Assembly (NCBI RefSeq): GCF_013363755.1
Contig: NZ_CP054840.1
Span: forward strand, 3,093,501 to 3,157,500
DNA from: Comamonas antarctica
Lineage (GTDB): Bacteria > Pseudomonadota > Gammaproteobacteria > Burkholderiales > Burkholderiaceae_C
Direction: 5' to 3'
Length of the DNA stretch: 64,000 nt
Both the position numbers and the translations under genes were made by a program. The notes beneath the pieces were generated by a model that saw only the letters and a program-made list of their open reading frames with translations, made no database searches and had not been told where the DNA came from. Below are positions 47,597-58,716 of this stretch, piece after piece (the stretch's first letter is position 1; each line of letters opens with the position of its first letter).

Positions 47597-50476
47597 ATGC
47601 ATCGTTGGAAACTCTCCGCGCTGGCCGCCGCGGCCCTCGTCTCCGTCAGCCTGACTGCCACCAACGCCTGGGCCCTGGCGCTCGGCCGCCTCAGCATCCA
47701 GTCCTCCCTGGGCGAACCGCTGCGCGCGGAAGTGGAACTGCCGCAGGTCACCGCGGCCGAGGCTGACAGCCTGCAGGCGCGCATTGCCGCGCCCGCGGTG
47801 TTCCGCGCCCAGGGCATGGAGTACACGGCCGCCGCGGGCCAGTTCCGGGTCCAGCTGCAACGCCGCCCCGATGGCTCCGCAGTGCTGCGCCTGAGCAGCA
47901 CGCAACCGGTGACCGAGCCGTTTGTCGATCTGGTCATCGATGCTTCCTGGAGCGCCGGGCATGTGGTGCGCAGCTATACGCTGCTGCTCGACCCGCCGGT
48001 GGCGCGCCAGCCCGCGCCGGCCGCTACCGCCCCCCAGGTCGGCGCACCTGCGCCGGTCCAGCCGGCTGCGCAGGCGACGGCCCCGGTGCGCAGCACCCCG
48101 GCGCCCGCGCGCGCGCCGGCTCCCGCCGCAACCGCACCGGCACCGGTCCAGCCTGCCGCGCAGACGGTGCGCGCCGGCGACACCGCTGGCCGGATTGCGC
48201 AGGCCCAGCGTCCGTCCGGCGTGTCGCTGGACCAGATGCTGGTCGCCATGCTGCGCGCCAATCCCCATGCGTTCATCAGCGGCAACGTGAACCGGATGCG
48301 TGCCGGCGCTGTGCTGGAAATGCCCGACCGCGCCGCCGCCCAGGCCATCTCCATTCCCGAAGCCCGGCAGATCGTCGCCGCGCAAAGCCAGGATTTCAAC
48401 CGCTACCGGCGCCAGCTTGCGGCAGCCGCGCCCCAGGCGGCCGTGGCCGGTGCCCAGCGCAGCGCGAGCGGCAATGTCGAGGCCCAGGTCGAGGACCGCA
48501 AGCCGACCACGGCCGCACCCGACAAGCTCACGCTGTCCAAGGGGGCGATGGCGGCCGATGACCGCCTGGCACGCGAAAAGCAGGCGCAGAGCCAGTCCGA
48601 GCGCCTGGCCGAGCTTTCGCGCAACCTCAATGAACTGCAGAACGTCGCCGGGACCACGGCGACTGCAGGCACTGCGGCAACCGCATCCGCACCCGCAGCA
48701 GGCATACCCGTTCCCGCGGTGACGGCGCCCGGCGCGACGGCGCCCGGCGTGACGACGCCCGGCGTGACGACGCCCGGCGCGGCGGCGCCCGCTACCCCGT
48801 CCACCGAAGCCCCGGCGGCGGCGCCGACTGCGGCCGAAACCCCGGCGCCTGCCGGCGATGGCACGCCGGCTCCGGCGCCCGAGACCGCGCCGGCTCCTCC
48901 CGCCGCAACCCCGGCGCCGACCACGCCGCCGGCGCCGGCTGCAGCCCCTGCGCCGGCCGAAGCACCGGCCGCCCCGGGCTTGCTCGACACCCTGGGCGAA
49001 GACCCGGTATTGCCGATCGCTGGAGCAGGCCTGCTGGCGCTGCTGCTGGGCCTGCTCGGCTACCGTCGGCTGCAGCGCCGCCGCGCGCGCAATGCCGCGC
49101 CCGACAGCCTGCTGCAAAACGATTCCTTCTTTGCCGCGGGCCAGGGCCAGCAGGTCGATACCGCGCAGACCCAGTTCGGCAGCTCGGCCGCCTATTCGCA
49201 CAGCCAGCTCGATACCGGGGGCGAAGTCGACCCGGTGGCAGAAGCCGATGTCTACCTGGCCTATGGCCGCGACCTGCAGGCCGAGGAAATCCTCAAGGAA
49301 GCACTGCGCACCCAGCCCGAGCGCCTGGCGCTGCACCTGAAGCTGGCCGACATCTACGCCAAGCGCCAGGACCGCAAGGCGTTCGAGGCCTTGGCACAGA
49401 CCGTCTTTGCATTGACCCAGGGCAAGGGCGCCGAATGGCAGCAGCTGGCCGAACAGGGCCGCGCACTCGATCCAGCCAATGCGCTGTACCAATCCGACGG
49501 CGATGCACTGCCGGGCAGCACGGCCGACCGCGCCGCGCCGCCCGTCGACGCAGGCGCGCTGGCAAAGGCCTCGCTGGCAGGTGCGCTGGGCGGACTGGCC
49601 GCGGCTTCGGCGGCCGAAACCGAACGCGATGCCGAACCCGATTTCGATGCCAACAGCGACCCCGTGCCCACCCCGGCCGCGGATCCGGATTTCGACCTGG
49701 AGCTCGACTCCATTCTTGACGAGCCACCCGCGCCCGCCACGGACGCAGTGCCTGCCGAGCCGCGCCTGCAGCCGCCCGGAAGCATCGACTTCGAGCCGAT
49801 AGAGCCGATCTGGAAACAGCCTGCCACAGCGCCCTCGGCCGCAGACAATACCGACGATCCGCTTGCCGATCTGCCAACGGTGCCGACCGATGCCGCACCG
49901 GCCGTCGAGGCCGCCGCCAGCGATGCGCTGCCCGACCTGGAGTTCACGCTGGACAGCGAGGCCGATGCGCGAGAAGCCGAGGCGCCGGAGCCGGCCTTCG
50001 AGGACGATGCGCCGCGCTTCGAGATTGCGCCGCTGGCACCGCCAGAGGGCGAAGGGTCCGAGGCCGAACTGCCGGCGATCGCCGCGCCGCAAGAAGCCGC
50101 GCCGGCTGCTGAACCCGAGCTTGATCCAGAACCTGAAACCGAGCCTGCGCCGGCCGCGCAGACCCCGCCTGCGCCCGCTGCTGTGCCTGCCGCTGCGCCC
50201 GCTGCTGCGCCTGCCGCTGCGCCCGTGTTCGACTTCCTCGAGTTCGACCTGGGCAATCTGTCGCTGGACCTGGGCAGCAACGCTCCGGCCGAGGCGCTGT
50301 CGCAAAGCAGCCAGGCGGCCGCCGAAGACCCGCTGGCCACCAAGCTCGCGCTGGCCCAGGAATTTGCGGCCATCGGCGACAGCGAAGGCGCGCGCACGCT
50401 GATCGAAGAGGTCATCGACGAAGCCGAGGGTGAACTCAAGGAGCGCGCAAGGCGCCTGCTTTCCGAAATCGATTGA
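47597..50476 (+). CDS. fimV: FimV-like pilus/polarity protein
   Basis: The product is 959 residues, of the FimV/HubP family. A Sec signal ([14 protein letters not shown]) is followed by the FimV N-terminal domain [21 protein letters not shown] LysM-like peptidoglycan-binding region lies near residues 190-240 ([20 protein letters not shown], then [20 protein letters not shown]). A long Ala/Pro linker leads to one membrane helix near 472-490 ([20 protein letters not shown]). The acidic cytoplasmic part ends in the FimV motif [20 protein letters not shown]. FimV aids type IV pilus assembly and polar location, linking to the pilus genes at the left end. Confidence 0.88.
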   Translation: MHRWKLSALAAAALVSVSLTATNAWALALGRLSIQSSLGEPLRAEVELPQVTAAEADSLQARIAAPAVFRAQGMEYTAAAGQFRVQLQRRPDGSAVLRLSSTQPVTEPFVDLVIDASWSAGHVVRSYTLLLDPPVARQPAPAATAPQVGAPAPVQPAAQATAPVRSTPAPARAPAPAATAPAPVQPAAQTVRAGDTAGRIAQAQRPSGVSLDQMLVAMLRANPHAFISGNVNRMRAGAVLEMPDRAAAQAISIPEARQIVAAQSQDFNRYRRQLAAAAPQAAVAGAQRSASGNVEAQVEDRKPTTAAPDKLTLSKGAMAADDRLAREKQAQSQSERLAELSRNLNELQNVAGTTATAGTAATASAPAAGIPVPAVTAPGATAPGVTTPGVTTPGAAAPATPSTEAPAAAPTAAETPAPAGDGTPAPAPETAPAPPAATPAPTTPPAPAAAPAPAEAPAAPGLLDTLGEDPVLPIAGAGLLALLLGLLGYRRLQRRRARNAAPDSLLQNDSFFAAGQGQQVDTAQTQFGSSAAYSHSQLDTGGEVDPVAEADVYLAYGRDLQAEEILKEALRTQPERLALHLKLADIYAKRQDRKAFEALAQTVFALTQGKGAEWQQLAEQGRALDPANALYQSDGDALPGSTADRAAPPVDAGALAKASLAGALGGLAAASAAETERDAEPDFDANSDPVPTPAADPDFDLELDSILDEPPAPATDAVPAEPRLQPPGSIDFEPIEPIWKQPATAPSAADNTDDPLADLPTVPTDAAPAVEAAASDALPDLEFTLDSEADAREAEAPEPAFEDDAPRFEIAPLAPPEGEGSEAELPAIAAPQEAAPAAEPELDPEPETEPAPAAQTPPAPAAVPAAAPAAAPAAAPVFDFLEFDLGNLSLDLGSNAPAEALSQSSQAAAEDPLATKLALAQEFAAIGDSEGARTLIEEVIDEAEGELKERARRLLSEID
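48719..48793 (+). repeat. five 15-base repeats inside fimV
   Basis: Five units of GYGACGRCGCCCGGC-type sequence lie in tandem and encode five-residue units of the form V-T-A-P-G ([20 protein letters not shown]). They lie in the Pro/Ala linker between the LysM-like region and the membrane helix. In-frame repeats of this kind can gain or lose copies. Confidence 0.85.
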
Positions 50477-50529
50477 ATGTCTTTTCTGCTGAACAGCGCG
50501 GCGCACCACGGCCGCGGCAAGGACTTGCC

Positions 50530-51381
50530 ATGCGCATAGCCCTGGGAGTGGGTTACAACGGCCAACGCTACAACGGCTGGCAGAGCCAGCCCTCGGGTAA
50601 CACGGTGCAGGACCGGCTCGAAGCGGCGCTGGCGCAATTCGCCACGCTGCCCGTGCCCACCATCTGCGCGGGCCGCACCGACGCCGGCGTGCACGGCATC
50701 ATGCAGGTCGCGCATTTCGATACCGAACTCACGCGCACGCCCTATTCCTGGGTGCGCGGCACCAACACCTTCCTGCCCGCGGACATCGCGGTGCAATGGG
50801 TGTCGCCCGTGCCCGATGATTTCCACGCGCGCTTCAGCGCCACCGCGCGCCGCTATGCCTACGTGCTGCTGCAGTCGCCGGTGCGCCCCAGCGTCGAGGC
50901 CGGCCGCGTCGGCTGGGTGTTCCATGAACTCGACGGCCAGGCCATGCAGGCCGCGGCCGCGCAGCTGCTGGGCGAGCACGACTTCTCCTCGTTCCGCGCC
51001 TCGACCTGCCAGGCCAAGAGCCCCGTCAAGACCCTGAGCCGCCTCGCGATCTCGCGCCGCGCGGCGCCGCCGGGCGATGCACTGAGCCGGCTGCACGGCC
51101 TGGGCCGGCCCGGCGAGCCGCCGATGCAGACCTGCTACTGGCATTTCGAGTTCGAAGGCAATGCCTTCCTGCACCATATGGTGCGCAACATCATGGGCTG
51201 CCTGATTGCCATCGGCCAGGGCAAGCAGCCCGTGGACTGGATGCAGGCGGTGCTCGCGGCACGCTCGCGCGATGCCGCCGCTCCCACCTTCTCGCCCGAC
51301 GGGCTGTACTTCCTCGGTCCGGTCTACGACCCGGCCTGGGGCCTGCCGACGCGCGCCGCGGCATTCGATTGGCTGCCATGA
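50530..51381 (+). CDS. truA: tRNA pseudouridine(38-40) synthase TruA
   Basis: The product is 283 residues. It isomerises uridines 38-40 in the tRNA anticodon stem. The start [20 protein letters not shown] is typical. The catalytic aspartate lies in [20 protein letters not shown] near residue 50. The motif [20 protein letters not shown] near residue 220 is also conserved. I chose the ATG at 50530; an in-frame TTG upstream would extend it by 19 residues. Its stop overlaps the trpF start as ATGA. Confidence 0.95.
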   Translation: MRIALGVGYNGQRYNGWQSQPSGNTVQDRLEAALAQFATLPVPTICAGRTDAGVHGIMQVAHFDTELTRTPYSWVRGTNTFLPADIAVQWVSPVPDDFHARFSATARRYAYVLLQSPVRPSVEAGRVGWVFHELDGQAMQAAAAQLLGEHDFSSFRASTCQAKSPVKTLSRLAISRRAAPPGDALSRLHGLGRPGEPPMQTCYWHFEFEGNAFLHHMVRNIMGCLIAIGQGKQPVDWMQAVLAARSRDAAAPTFSPDGLYFLGPVYDPAWGLPTRAAAFDWLP

Positions 51382-52094
51382 ACCAAAACCTCGCCCCCCT
51401 GCGCACGCGCATCAAGATCTGCGGCCTGACGCGCGAAGAAGATGTTGACGTGGCCGTTGCCGCGGGCGCCGACGCGGTCGGCTTCGTGCTCTACGCGCCC
51501 AGCCCGCGCGCGGTCAGCATCGCGCGCGCGGCGCAGCTCGCGCGCCGGCTGCCGCCCTTCGTCACGCCGGTGCTGCTGTTCGTCAACGAAACGCCGGAGC
51601 GCGTGCAGCAGGCGCTGCTGGAGATTCCCGGCGCCTGCCTGCAGTTCCACGGCGACGAGTCGCCCGAGCAGTGCCTGGCGGCCAGCGGCGGCCTGCGGCC
51701 GTTCCTGCGCGCGGCGCGGATTCCCCTAGGAGAAGCTGCCGCGGGCTTCGACCTCGTAGAATATGCGCAGCGTTACTCTCTCGCCCAAGCCATCCTGCTC
51801 GACGCCCATGTCGACGGCTATGGCGGCGGCGGCAAGGCATTCAATTGGTCACTCCTTCCTCCAAGCGTCGACTGTCACCTCGTTTTGTCTGGTGGACTCA
51901 CGCCTGCAAACGTGACCGATGGCATTCGGCTGGTGCGGCCGCGCTGCAAGACGCTGGCCGTTGACATCAGCTCCGGCGTCGAGGCCACCGGCCCCGACGG
52001 CCAGGCCCTCAAGGGCGTCAAGGACGCCGACAAGATCCACCGCTTCGTTGCCGCCGTGCGTGCGGCCGATGCCAACCCCAGGCAGAATTCGTAA
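51378..52094 (+). CDS. trpF: phosphoribosylanthranilate isomerase
   Basis: The product is 238 residues, a TIM barrel. It catalyses the third step of tryptophan synthesis. Catalytic Cys lies in [20 protein letters not shown] and the base Asp in [20 protein letters not shown]. The phosphate site is [17 protein letters not shown], with [20 protein letters not shown] at the end. It overlaps truA by four bases (ATGA) and its TAA overlaps the trpB ATG by one base (TAATG). truA-trpF-trpB-trpA is thus a coupled run. trpE, D and C are not here. Confidence 0.96.
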   Translation: MNQNLAPLRTRIKICGLTREEDVDVAVAAGADAVGFVLYAPSPRAVSIARAAQLARRLPPFVTPVLLFVNETPERVQQALLEIPGACLQFHGDESPEQCLAASGGLRPFLRAARIPLGEAAAGFDLVEYAQRYSLAQAILLDAHVDGYGGGGKAFNWSLLPPSVDCHLVLSGGLTPANVTDGIRLVRPRCKTLAVDISSGVEATGPDGQALKGVKDADKIHRFVAAVRAADANPRQNS

Positions 52095-53347
52095 TGTTTG
52101 ACTATCAGCACCCCGATGCATCCGGGCATTTCGGCCGCTATGGCGGCAGCTTCGCCAGTGAAACCCTGACCCACGCGCTGACCGAACTGCGCGACGCCTA
52201 TGCGCGTTACCAGCACGACCCCGAATTCATCGCCGAATTCGAGTCGGAGCTCAACCACTACGTGGGCCGTCCCTCGCCGGTCTACCACGCCGACCGCATG
52301 AGTCGCGAGATGGGCGGCGCGCAGATCTATCTGAAGCGCGAAGACCTGAACCATACCGGCGCGCACAAGATCAACAACGTGATCGGCCAGGCGATGCTGG
52401 CCAAGCGCATGGGCAAGAAGCGCATCATTGCCGAGACCGGCGCCGGCCAGCATGGCGTGGCCACGGCCACCATCTGCGCGCGCTACGGCCTCGAGTGCAT
52501 CATCTACATGGGCGCCGAGGACATCCGCCGCCAGAGCCCCAACGTCTACCGCATGAAGCTGCTGGGCGCGACCGTCGTGCCCGTGGAATCGGGCAGCAAG
52601 ACGCTCAAGGACGCGCTCAACGAAGCCATGCGCGACTGGGTCGCCAACGTCGACAGCACCTTCTACATCATCGGCACGGCCGCGGGCCCGCACCCCTATC
52701 CGATGATGGTGCGCGACTTCCAGAGCGTGATCGGCACCGAATGCCTGACGCAGATGCCCGAATTCCTGAACGGCGGCCAGCCCGATGCGGTCGTCGCCTG
52801 CGTGGGCGGCGGCAGCAATGCCATCGGCATCTTCCACCCCTATATCCCGTACGAGAAAACGCGCCTGATCGGCGTCGAGGCCGCGGGCCAGGGCCTGGAC
52901 TCGGGCAAGCATTCGGCCTCGCTGCAGCGCGGCAGCGCCGGCGTGCTGCATGGCAACCGCACCTTCATCCTGCAGGACGAAGACGGCCAGATCATCGAGA
53001 CGCACAGCATCAGCGCCGGGCTCGACTACCCCGGCGTGGGCCCCGAGCATGCCTGGCTGCAGGAGATCAAGCGCGCCGAGTATGTCGGCATCACCGACAC
53101 CGAAGCGCTCGAGGCGTTCCATTACCTGTGCCGCGCCGAAGGCATCATTCCGGCGCTCGAGTCGAGCCACGCCGTGGCCTACGCCATGAAGCTGGCCAAG
53201 CAGATGCGCCCCGACCAGTCGATCCTGGTGAATCTTTCGGGCCGCGGCGACAAGGACATCGGCACGGTGGCCGACCTGTCGGGCGCAGATTTCTATGACC
53301 GCCCCTCGATGCGCGGTCTGACTGTCAAGGGAGGGCCTGCCGCATGA
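52094..53347 (+). CDS. trpB: tryptophan synthase beta subunit
   Basis: The product is 417 residues. It joins indole and serine to form tryptophan using PLP. The start region [20 protein letters not shown] is typical. The PLP lysine is in [20 protein letters not shown]. The PLP phosphate site is [16 protein letters not shown] and the ammonium/indole region [20 protein letters not shown]. The length is the usual one for the alpha-dependent form. The start overlaps the trpF stop and the stop overlaps the trpA start, so synthesis of the alpha and beta chains is coupled. Confidence 0.97.
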   Translation: MFDYQHPDASGHFGRYGGSFASETLTHALTELRDAYARYQHDPEFIAEFESELNHYVGRPSPVYHADRMSREMGGAQIYLKREDLNHTGAHKINNVIGQAMLAKRMGKKRIIAETGAGQHGVATATICARYGLECIIYMGAEDIRRQSPNVYRMKLLGATVVPVESGSKTLKDALNEAMRDWVANVDSTFYIIGTAAGPHPYPMMVRDFQSVIGTECLTQMPEFLNGGQPDAVVACVGGGSNAIGIFHPYIPYEKTRLIGVEAAGQGLDSGKHSASLQRGSAGVLHGNRTFILQDEDGQIIETHSISAGLDYPGVGPEHAWLQEIKRAEYVGITDTEALEAFHYLCRAEGIIPALESSHAVAYAMKLAKQMRPDQSILVNLSGRGDKDIGTVADLSGADFYDRPSMRGLTVKGGPAA

Positions 53348-54153
53348 GCCGCATTGCCGCCACATTTGAAAAACTCCGATCCGAAGGCCGCACGGCCCTG
53401 ATTCCCTATGTCACGGCCGGATTCCCGTTTGCCGCGATCACGCCGGCGCTGATGCACGGCATGGTCGAGGCCGGCTCCGACGTGATCGAGCTGGGCATTC
53501 CGTTTTCCGATCCCATGGCCGACGGCCCGACCATCCAGAAGGCCGGCGACAAGGCGCTGGCGCTGGGCGTGGGCCTGGTGCAGGTGCTGGCCTATGTGCG
53601 CGAGTTCCGCCAGAAGAACGACACCACGCCGGTGGTGCTGATGGGCTACGCGAACCCGGTCGAACGCTACGACCAGATCCATGGCGAAGGCGCGTTCGTC
53701 AACGATGCCGCCAATGCCGGCGTCGACGGCATGCTGATCGTCGACTACCCGCCCGAGGAATGCGAGGCATTTGCCGCCGCGCTGCGCGCGCGCGGCATGG
53801 ACCTGATCTTCCTGCTCGCGCCGACCAGCACCGACGAGCGCATTGCCCAGGTGGCGCGCGTGGCCAGCGGCTATGTCTACTATGTCTCGCTCAAGGGCGT
53901 GACCGGTTCTTCCGCGCTGGACCCGGCGGCCGTCGAGGCCATGCTGCCGCGCATCCGCAAGCATGTGCAGATTCCCGTGGGCGTGGGTTTTGGCATCCGC
54001 GATGCCCAGACCGCCCAGGCCATCGGCGAATTTTCCGATGCCGTCGTGATCGGCAGCCGCATCATCGAGATGCTCAACGACCAGCCGCACGAGAAAGTCG
54101 TACCGCTGACCATTGACTTCCTGCGCGGCGTGCGCAAGGCACTCGACGCATAA
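53344..54153 (+). CDS. trpA: tryptophan synthase alpha subunit
   Basis: The product is 269 residues, a TIM barrel that releases indole from indole-glycerol phosphate for TrpB. The catalytic Glu and Asp lie in [20 protein letters not shown] and [10 protein letters not shown]. The phosphate site is [15 protein letters not shown] and [17 protein letters not shown]. The start overlaps the trpB stop (ATGA). accD follows 54 bases later, with an AGAGGAAA ribosome site before it. Its own regulation is not visible. Confidence 0.96.
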   Translation: MSRIAATFEKLRSEGRTALIPYVTAGFPFAAITPALMHGMVEAGSDVIELGIPFSDPMADGPTIQKAGDKALALGVGLVQVLAYVREFRQKNDTTPVVLMGYANPVERYDQIHGEGAFVNDAANAGVDGMLIVDYPPEECEAFAAALRARGMDLIFLLAPTSTDERIAQVARVASGYVYYVSLKGVTGSSALDPAAVEAMLPRIRKHVQIPVGVGFGIRDAQTAQAIGEFSDAVVIGSRIIEMLNDQPHEKVVPLTIDFLRGVRKALDA

Positions 54154-54207
54154 TGCTGCCCTTGCGCCGCGCCCTTTGGGGGCGCAGGCGCGCAAAGAGG
54201 AAATACT

Positions 54208-55080
54208 ATGTCTTGGCTTGAAAAACTGCTGCCTGCCAAAATCCAGCACACCGACCCGACGGAGCGCCACCAGATCCCTGAAGGCCTGTGGATCAAGTGC
54301 CCGTCCTGCGAGACCGTGCTGTACCAGGCCGACCTGGAAAAGAACCAGAACGTCTGCCCGACCTGCGGCCACCACCACCGCATCGGCGCGCGCGCGCGCC
54401 TGAACCATTTCCTCGATGCCGAAGGGCGTTATGAAATCGGCCAGGAAGTCGTGCCCGTCGACCCGCTGAAGTTCAAGGACAGCCGCAAGTACCCCGAGCG
54501 TCTCAAGGAAGCGCTGGAGAACACCGGCGAGACCGATGCGCTGATCGTGATGGGCGGCGCCGTCAAGAGCGTCAACGTCGTCGTGGCCTGCTTCGAGTTC
54601 GACTTCATGGGCGGCTCCATGGGTTCCGTGGTCGGCGAGCGCTTCGTGCGCGGCGTCGAAACCGCCATCGAGCAGAAGGTGCCGTTCATCTGCTTCACCG
54701 CCACCGGTGGTGCGCGCATGCAGGAAGGCCTGCTGAGCCTGATGCAGATGGCCAAGACCAATGCCGCGCTCACGCGCCTGGCGAAGAAAGGCCTTCCCTA
54801 CATCAGCGTGCTGACCGACCCGACCATGGGCGGCGTGTCGGCGGGCTTTGCGTTCGTCGGCGACATCGTCATTGCCGAACCCAAGGCGCTGATCGGCTTC
54901 GCCGGCCCGCGCGTGATCGAGACCACGGTGCGCGTCAAGCTGCCGCCAGGCTTCCAGCGCGCCGAGTTCCTGCAGGAAAAAGGCGCCGTCGACATGATCG
55001 TCGACCGCCGCCAGCTGCGCGACACGGTTGCCAACAGCCTGGCAATGCTGCAACGCCTGCCTGCGGACGCGGTCTCTTAA
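54208..55080 (+). CDS. accD: acetyl-CoA carboxylase carboxyltransferase subunit beta
   Basis: The product is 290 residues. With AccA it transfers carboxyl from biotin to acetyl-CoA to give malonyl-CoA. The N-terminal zinc ribbon is complete: [18 protein letters not shown] then VCPTCGHH. The carboxyltransferase core has [20 protein letters not shown] and [20 protein letters not shown], then [20 protein letters not shown]. It is downstream of trpA as is usual in this group. A strong terminator follows; folC, often next, is absent here. Confidence 0.96.
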   Translation: MSWLEKLLPAKIQHTDPTERHQIPEGLWIKCPSCETVLYQADLEKNQNVCPTCGHHHRIGARARLNHFLDAEGRYEIGQEVVPVDPLKFKDSRKYPERLKEALENTGETDALIVMGGAVKSVNVVVACFEFDFMGGSMGSVVGERFVRGVETAIEQKVPFICFTATGGARMQEGLLSLMQMAKTNAALTRLAKKGLPYISVLTDPTMGGVSAGFAFVGDIVIAEPKALIGFAGPRVIETTVRVKLPPGFQRAEFLQEKGAVDMIVDRRQLRDTVANSLAMLQRLPADAVS

Positions 55081-55100
55081 CAGCGTTCCAGCTCAGTCTA

Positions 55101-55137
55101 AGCGGTCAATGCAGAAATGCGTTGACCGCTTTTTTTT
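55101..55137 (+). terminator. terminator of accD
   Basis: AGCGGTCAA (55101-55109) pairs perfectly with TTGACCGCT (55122-55130) around a 12-base loop, followed by eight T (55130-55137). Confidence 0.92.
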
Positions 55138-55140
55138 CGG

Positions 55141-55470
55141 CATGCCTTTGCCAGGGACAGGAGCCGGGTTTCGGCCCGGCAGCCGACTCACTTTTCTTGC
55201 TCGCACAAGAAAAGTAAGCAAAAGAATGCGGCCCTGCTGTCTGCGACCCTGCGCTACGCTCCGGGCAACCTGCCGTGCTCGGTCCCGGGCTGCACCGCAG
55301 AACTCGCTTCGCGGCCTCGCCGCTCCGCTCAAACAACTGCGGTGAGTCAGTTTACGAAGCAGGTGTGTCCTTCGGCACACCTGCCAGCCCGGGCCCTGCG
55401 CGCGGCAGGCGCAGCCACAAGGGCGGGGAGCGGGAACGGGATAGCTTCTTTGGGTATTGGAGATACGCAA
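55141..55470. repeat. intergenic repeat-type element, about 300 bp
   Basis: This gene-free stretch between accD and the YggT-family gene matches, as I recall it, a dispersed intergenic element common in Burkholderiales. It has GCCGGGTTTCGGCCCGGC followed by a perfect ten-base hairpin ACTTTTCTTG (55190-55199) and CAAGAAAAGT (55206-55215). Further on are segments such as CTGCGACCCTGCGC and TCGCTTCGCGGCCTCGCCGC. No plausible start or conserved protein is present. Confidence 0.6.
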
Positions 55471-55481
55471 GCCTTGCCGAC

Positions 55482-56033
55482 CTACCTCAACACCCCTGCC
55501 TGCACATAAGCCAGCACCATCAGCGCGATCTGCAGCAGCACCAGCAGCACCAGCGGCGACAGGTCGATGCCGCCGACCAGCGGGATCACGCGGCGCACCG
55601 GGCGCAGCAGCGGTTCGGCAAGGCGTTCGATGACCGCGGCCACGGGCGAGCGGGCCTGGATCCAGGACATGATGGCGTAGACCAGCACGATGCCGATGCA
55701 GCCCGTGATGGCTATGCGCGCCACGCCGCACAGCGCCAGCCAGGGCAGCCACAGGGCTTGCGAACCGCCCGCGCCCAGCATCAGCCACAGCAGCAGGTAT
55801 TGCAGCATCTGCAGCAGGTAGGCGGCAATCAGGCTGGACGCATCCCAGCGGCCCGAGGCCGGCACGATGCGCCGCAGCGGCAGCACGATCCAGTCGGTCA
55901 GCGCGAACACCAGCCGGCCCACGGGGTTGGAAAAGGGAATGCGCTGGGCCTGCATGTAGAGGCGCAACAGGCACAGGCCGGTGAGCAAGCCCACGGCGAC
56001 ATCGAGCAGGAAGGAGATGATCTGGAACAGCAT
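55482..56033 (-). CDS. YggT family membrane protein
   Basis: The product is 183 residues with two YggT repeats. The first half has MLFQIISFLLDVAVGLLTGL and PFSNPVGRLVFALTDWIVLP with LRRIVPASG; the second has YAIMSWIQARSPVAAVIERL and AEPLLRPVRRVIPLVGGIDL with SPLVLLVLLQIAL. Four hydrophobic segments suggest an inner-membrane protein. YggT proteins are linked to ion or osmotic stress and to cell division, but their exact role is unsettled. It diverges from the LON-domain gene; their start codons are 90 bases apart. Confidence 0.85.
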   Translation of the reverse strand: MLFQIISFLLDVAVGLLTGLCLLRLYMQAQRIPFSNPVGRLVFALTDWIVLPLRRIVPASGRWDASSLIAAYLLQMLQYLLLWLMLGAGGSQALWLPWLALCGVARIAITGCIGIVLVYAIMSWIQARSPVAAVIERLAEPLLRPVRRVIPLVGGIDLSPLVLLVLLQIALMVLAYVQAGVLR

Positions 56034-56123
56034 GTAGGAATTGAAGCAACGAAGACAGTCGCCTGGGACTGCAAGACAGCGGCGGGTACAGCATGGGATG
56101 ATAGTGGGCACGCCCGGACCACC

Positions 56124-56759
56124 ATGACATTACCCCTGACCCTCACTTCCCTGCCGCTGTTTCCATTGGGCAGCGTGCTGTTTCCCGGTGGCCGCCTGCC
56201 GCTGCGCGTGTTCGAGGTGCGCTACCTGGACATGGTGCGCAAGTGCGCGCGTGCGGGCGCGCCGTTTGGCGTGGTGGCGTTGAGCGAAGGACAGGAGGTG
56301 CGCCAGGCCGGCGCGCCGCCGGAGCAGTTCCATGCCGTCGGCACGCTGGCGACGATCGCGCAGCTGCAGTACCCGCAGACCGGGTTGATGCACTTGCTGT
56401 GCCAGGGCACGCAGCGTTTTCGCGTGCGCGAGCGCCGCTGCCTGCCGCACGGGCTGTGGGTGGCCGATGTCGAGCTCATCGACCAGGACATGCCCGTCGA
56501 GGTGCCCGAAGACCTGCAAGCCGCGGCCCGGGCGCTGGCCAAGCTGCTGCAGACGCTGCGCACCCAGCACGCCGACGACCCGGGCCTGGCCCTGCCCGAC
56601 AGCCTGCACCTGCAGGACTGCGGCTGGGTGGCCAACCGCTGGTGCGAACTGCTGCCGCTGCCGACCACGCTGCGCCAGCAGCTGATGGAGCTGGAAAATC
56701 CGCTGCTGCGGCTGGAGCTGGTGGCCGATGTGCTGGAACGCACGGGCATCGGTTTTTGA
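56124..56759 (+). CDS. LON substrate-binding domain protein
   Basis: The product is 211 residues. It begins LTSLPLFPLGSVLFPGGRLP and LRVFEVRYLDMVRKCARAGA, which is the N-terminal substrate-binding (LAN) domain of Lon protease. It contains GTLATIAQLQYPQTGLMHLL and a C-terminal helical part ending LENPLLRLELVADVLE. It lacks the AAA+ and protease domains of Lon. Such stand-alone proteins may act as adaptors, but this is not proven. It diverges from the YggT-family gene. Confidence 0.88.
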   Translation: MTLPLTLTSLPLFPLGSVLFPGGRLPLRVFEVRYLDMVRKCARAGAPFGVVALSEGQEVRQAGAPPEQFHAVGTLATIAQLQYPQTGLMHLLCQGTQRFRVRERRCLPHGLWVADVELIDQDMPVEVPEDLQAAARALAKLLQTLRTQHADDPGLALPDSLHLQDCGWVANRWCELLPLPTTLRQQLMELENPLLRLELVADVLERTGIGF

Positions 56760-56852
56760 GGCACGCCGCCCACGGAATCCAGATGGCCCCACGGCCATTG
56801 CATGCGCGCTCGCCCGAAGCCGCGCAAAAAACCTAAAATCAAGGGTTTTGGC

Positions 56853-56986
56853 CTATTACCAGTCAGGCAAGCCATTCGTGCTGCGCCTGTCGAACCATGG
56901 ACGGCATTCCGGAAACGGAAAAATGCCTGTTCATCCTTCGACAGGCTCAGGACGAACGGGCGTTTTTCCTTCCTGACTGGCATTAG
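56853..56986. repeat. composite palindrome upstream of lysS
   Basis: Nested inverted repeats fold this region into one long stem. Outer arms: CCAGTCAGG (56859-56867) with CCTGACTGG (56972-56980). Middle arms: TTCGTGCTGCGCCTGTCGAA (56876-56895) with TTCGACAGGCTCAGGACGAA (56938-56957), 18 of 20 pairing. Inner arms: GGCATT and AATGCC. The middle arms are the REP-type sequence common in this group. It lies within the lysS leader. Confidence 0.75.
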
Positions 56987-57032
56987 CGTTTTGGCCCAGT
57001 TCCACCGGCGTTTGCGCGCTGGCGCTCCTTTC

Positions 57033-58592
57033 ATGTCTGACACCAACACCACTTCCGCAGCCGATACCGCCGCCCCGCAGGACGAAAACCAACTGATCGC
57101 CGAGCGCCGCGAAAAACTCAAAGCGCTGCGCGAAGTCCAGGCCCAGGGCGGTGGTGTGGCATTCCCCAACGACTTCCAGCCCACGCACCATGCGGCCGCG
57201 ATCCAGGCGGAATATGCCGAGCAGGATGCCGAGGCGCTCGAAGCCGCGGCAGTGCAGGTGAGCGTCGGCGGCCGCATGATGCTCAAGCGCGTCATGGGCA
57301 AGGCCAGCTTTGCGACCGTGCAGGACGGCTCGCTGGGCGCGACCGGCGGCCGCATCCAGCTCTACATCACGCGCGATGCCGTGGGCGAGGAGCTGTATGC
57401 GCAGTTCAAGCGCTGGGACCTGGGCGACATCATCGGTGCCGGCGGCACGCTGATGAAGACCAAGACCGGCGAGCTGTCGATCAAGGTCAGCTCGCTGCGC
57501 CTGCTCACCAAGAGCCTGCGCCCCATGCCCGACAAGTTCCACGGCATGGCCGATCAGGAGCAGAAGTACCGCCAGCGCTACGTCGACCTGATGATGGACG
57601 AAGGCGCGCGCCAGCGCTTCACCGCGCGCTCGCGCGCGATCAGCGGCGTGCGCGAGTTCATGGTCGCGCACAACTTCCTTGAAGTCGAGACGCCGATGCT
57701 GCACCCGATCCCGGGGGGCGCGAACGCCAAGCCCTTCGTCACGCACCACAATGCGCTGGACCAGGAAATGTACCTGCGCATCGCCCCCGAGCTCTACCTC
57801 AAGCGCCTGATCGTCGGCGGCTTCGAGCGCGTGTTCGAGATCAACCGCAGCTTCCGCAACGAAGGCATCTCGGTCCGGCACAACCCCGAATTCACCATGA
57901 TGGAGTTCTATGCCGCGTTCTGGAACTACCGCGACCTGATGGATTTCACCGAGAAGCTGATCCGCGACACCGCGCAGAAGGCCGTCGGCAGCCTGCAGCT
58001 GAGCTATGGCGGCAAGCCCGTCGACCTGGCACAGCCGTTCGAGCGCCTGACCATCCGCGAAGCCATCGTCAAGTACACCGAAGCCGGCGACAACGTCGAC
58101 CAGCGCGACTGGCTGATTCCCGCGCTGCGCAAGCTCGGCTTGAGCGAGGAAAAGGACAAGCTGTCGGGCCGCACGCTGGCCAGCCTGCAGGTGCTGTACT
58201 TCGAGGAACTGGTCGAGGAAAAGCTCTGGAACCCGACCTTCATCATGGAGCACCCGACCGAGATCTCGCCGCTGGCGCGCGCCAACGACGAGCGTCCCGA
58301 GGTCACCGAGCGCTTCGAGCTCTACATCACCGGCCGTGAATTCGGCAACGGCTTCAGCGAATTGAACGATGCCGAAGACCAGGCCGCGCGCTTCAACGCC
58401 CAGGTCGAAGCCAAGGACAGCGGCGATGACGAAGCCATGTTCTTCGACCACGACTTCGTGCGCGCGCTCGAATACGGCATGCCGCCCACGGGCGGCTGCG
58501 GCGTCGGCCTCGACCGGCTGATGATGCTGCTCACCGACAGCACCAGCATCCGCGACGTGATCCTGTTCCCGGCACTGCGCCGCGAGCATTGA
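57033..58592 (+). CDS. lysS: lysyl-tRNA synthetase, class II
   Basis: The product is 519 residues (family about 500-505). It charges tRNA-Lys. The N-terminal anticodon-binding OB fold includes [20 protein letters not shown] and [20 protein letters not shown]. Class II motif 1 lies near [19 protein letters not shown], motif 2 is [20 protein letters not shown], and motif 3 is [20 protein letters not shown]. The ATG at 57033 is preceded by a leader with a long palindrome. The first 20 residues are Thr/Ala-rich and look disordered. It seems to be monocistronic. Confidence 0.96.
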   Translation: MSDTNTTSAADTAAPQDENQLIAERREKLKALREVQAQGGGVAFPNDFQPTHHAAAIQAEYAEQDAEALEAAAVQVSVGGRMMLKRVMGKASFATVQDGSLGATGGRIQLYITRDAVGEELYAQFKRWDLGDIIGAGGTLMKTKTGELSIKVSSLRLLTKSLRPMPDKFHGMADQEQKYRQRYVDLMMDEGARQRFTARSRAISGVREFMVAHNFLEVETPMLHPIPGGANAKPFVTHHNALDQEMYLRIAPELYLKRLIVGGFERVFEINRSFRNEGISVRHNPEFTMMEFYAAFWNYRDLMDFTEKLIRDTAQKAVGSLQLSYGGKPVDLAQPFERLTIREAIVKYTEAGDNVDQRDWLIPALRKLGLSEEKDKLSGRTLASLQVLYFEELVEEKLWNPTFIMEHPTEISPLARANDERPEVTERFELYITGREFGNGFSELNDAEDQAARFNAQVEAKDSGDDEAMFFDHDFVRALEYGMPPTGGCGVGLDRLMMLLTDSTSIRDVILFPALRREH

Positions 58593-58716
58593 GCCCTGGC
58601 GGCGGTCGGGATAGCCAGGATACCGCGGTCGGCGTTTACACTTGTATCTCCTGCCGCCCCCTTGCGCGCAGGCGTACTTTGCTCCGGAGTCGCTGGTACT
58701 CCTGAAGGAAACCGCA

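Noticed and set aside
47501..50509. A 1002-codon open frame on the minus strand opposite fimV
   Set aside because: It is a mirror of the Ala/Pro-rich fimV coding sequence (Gly/Arg-rich product) with no recognisable domain.
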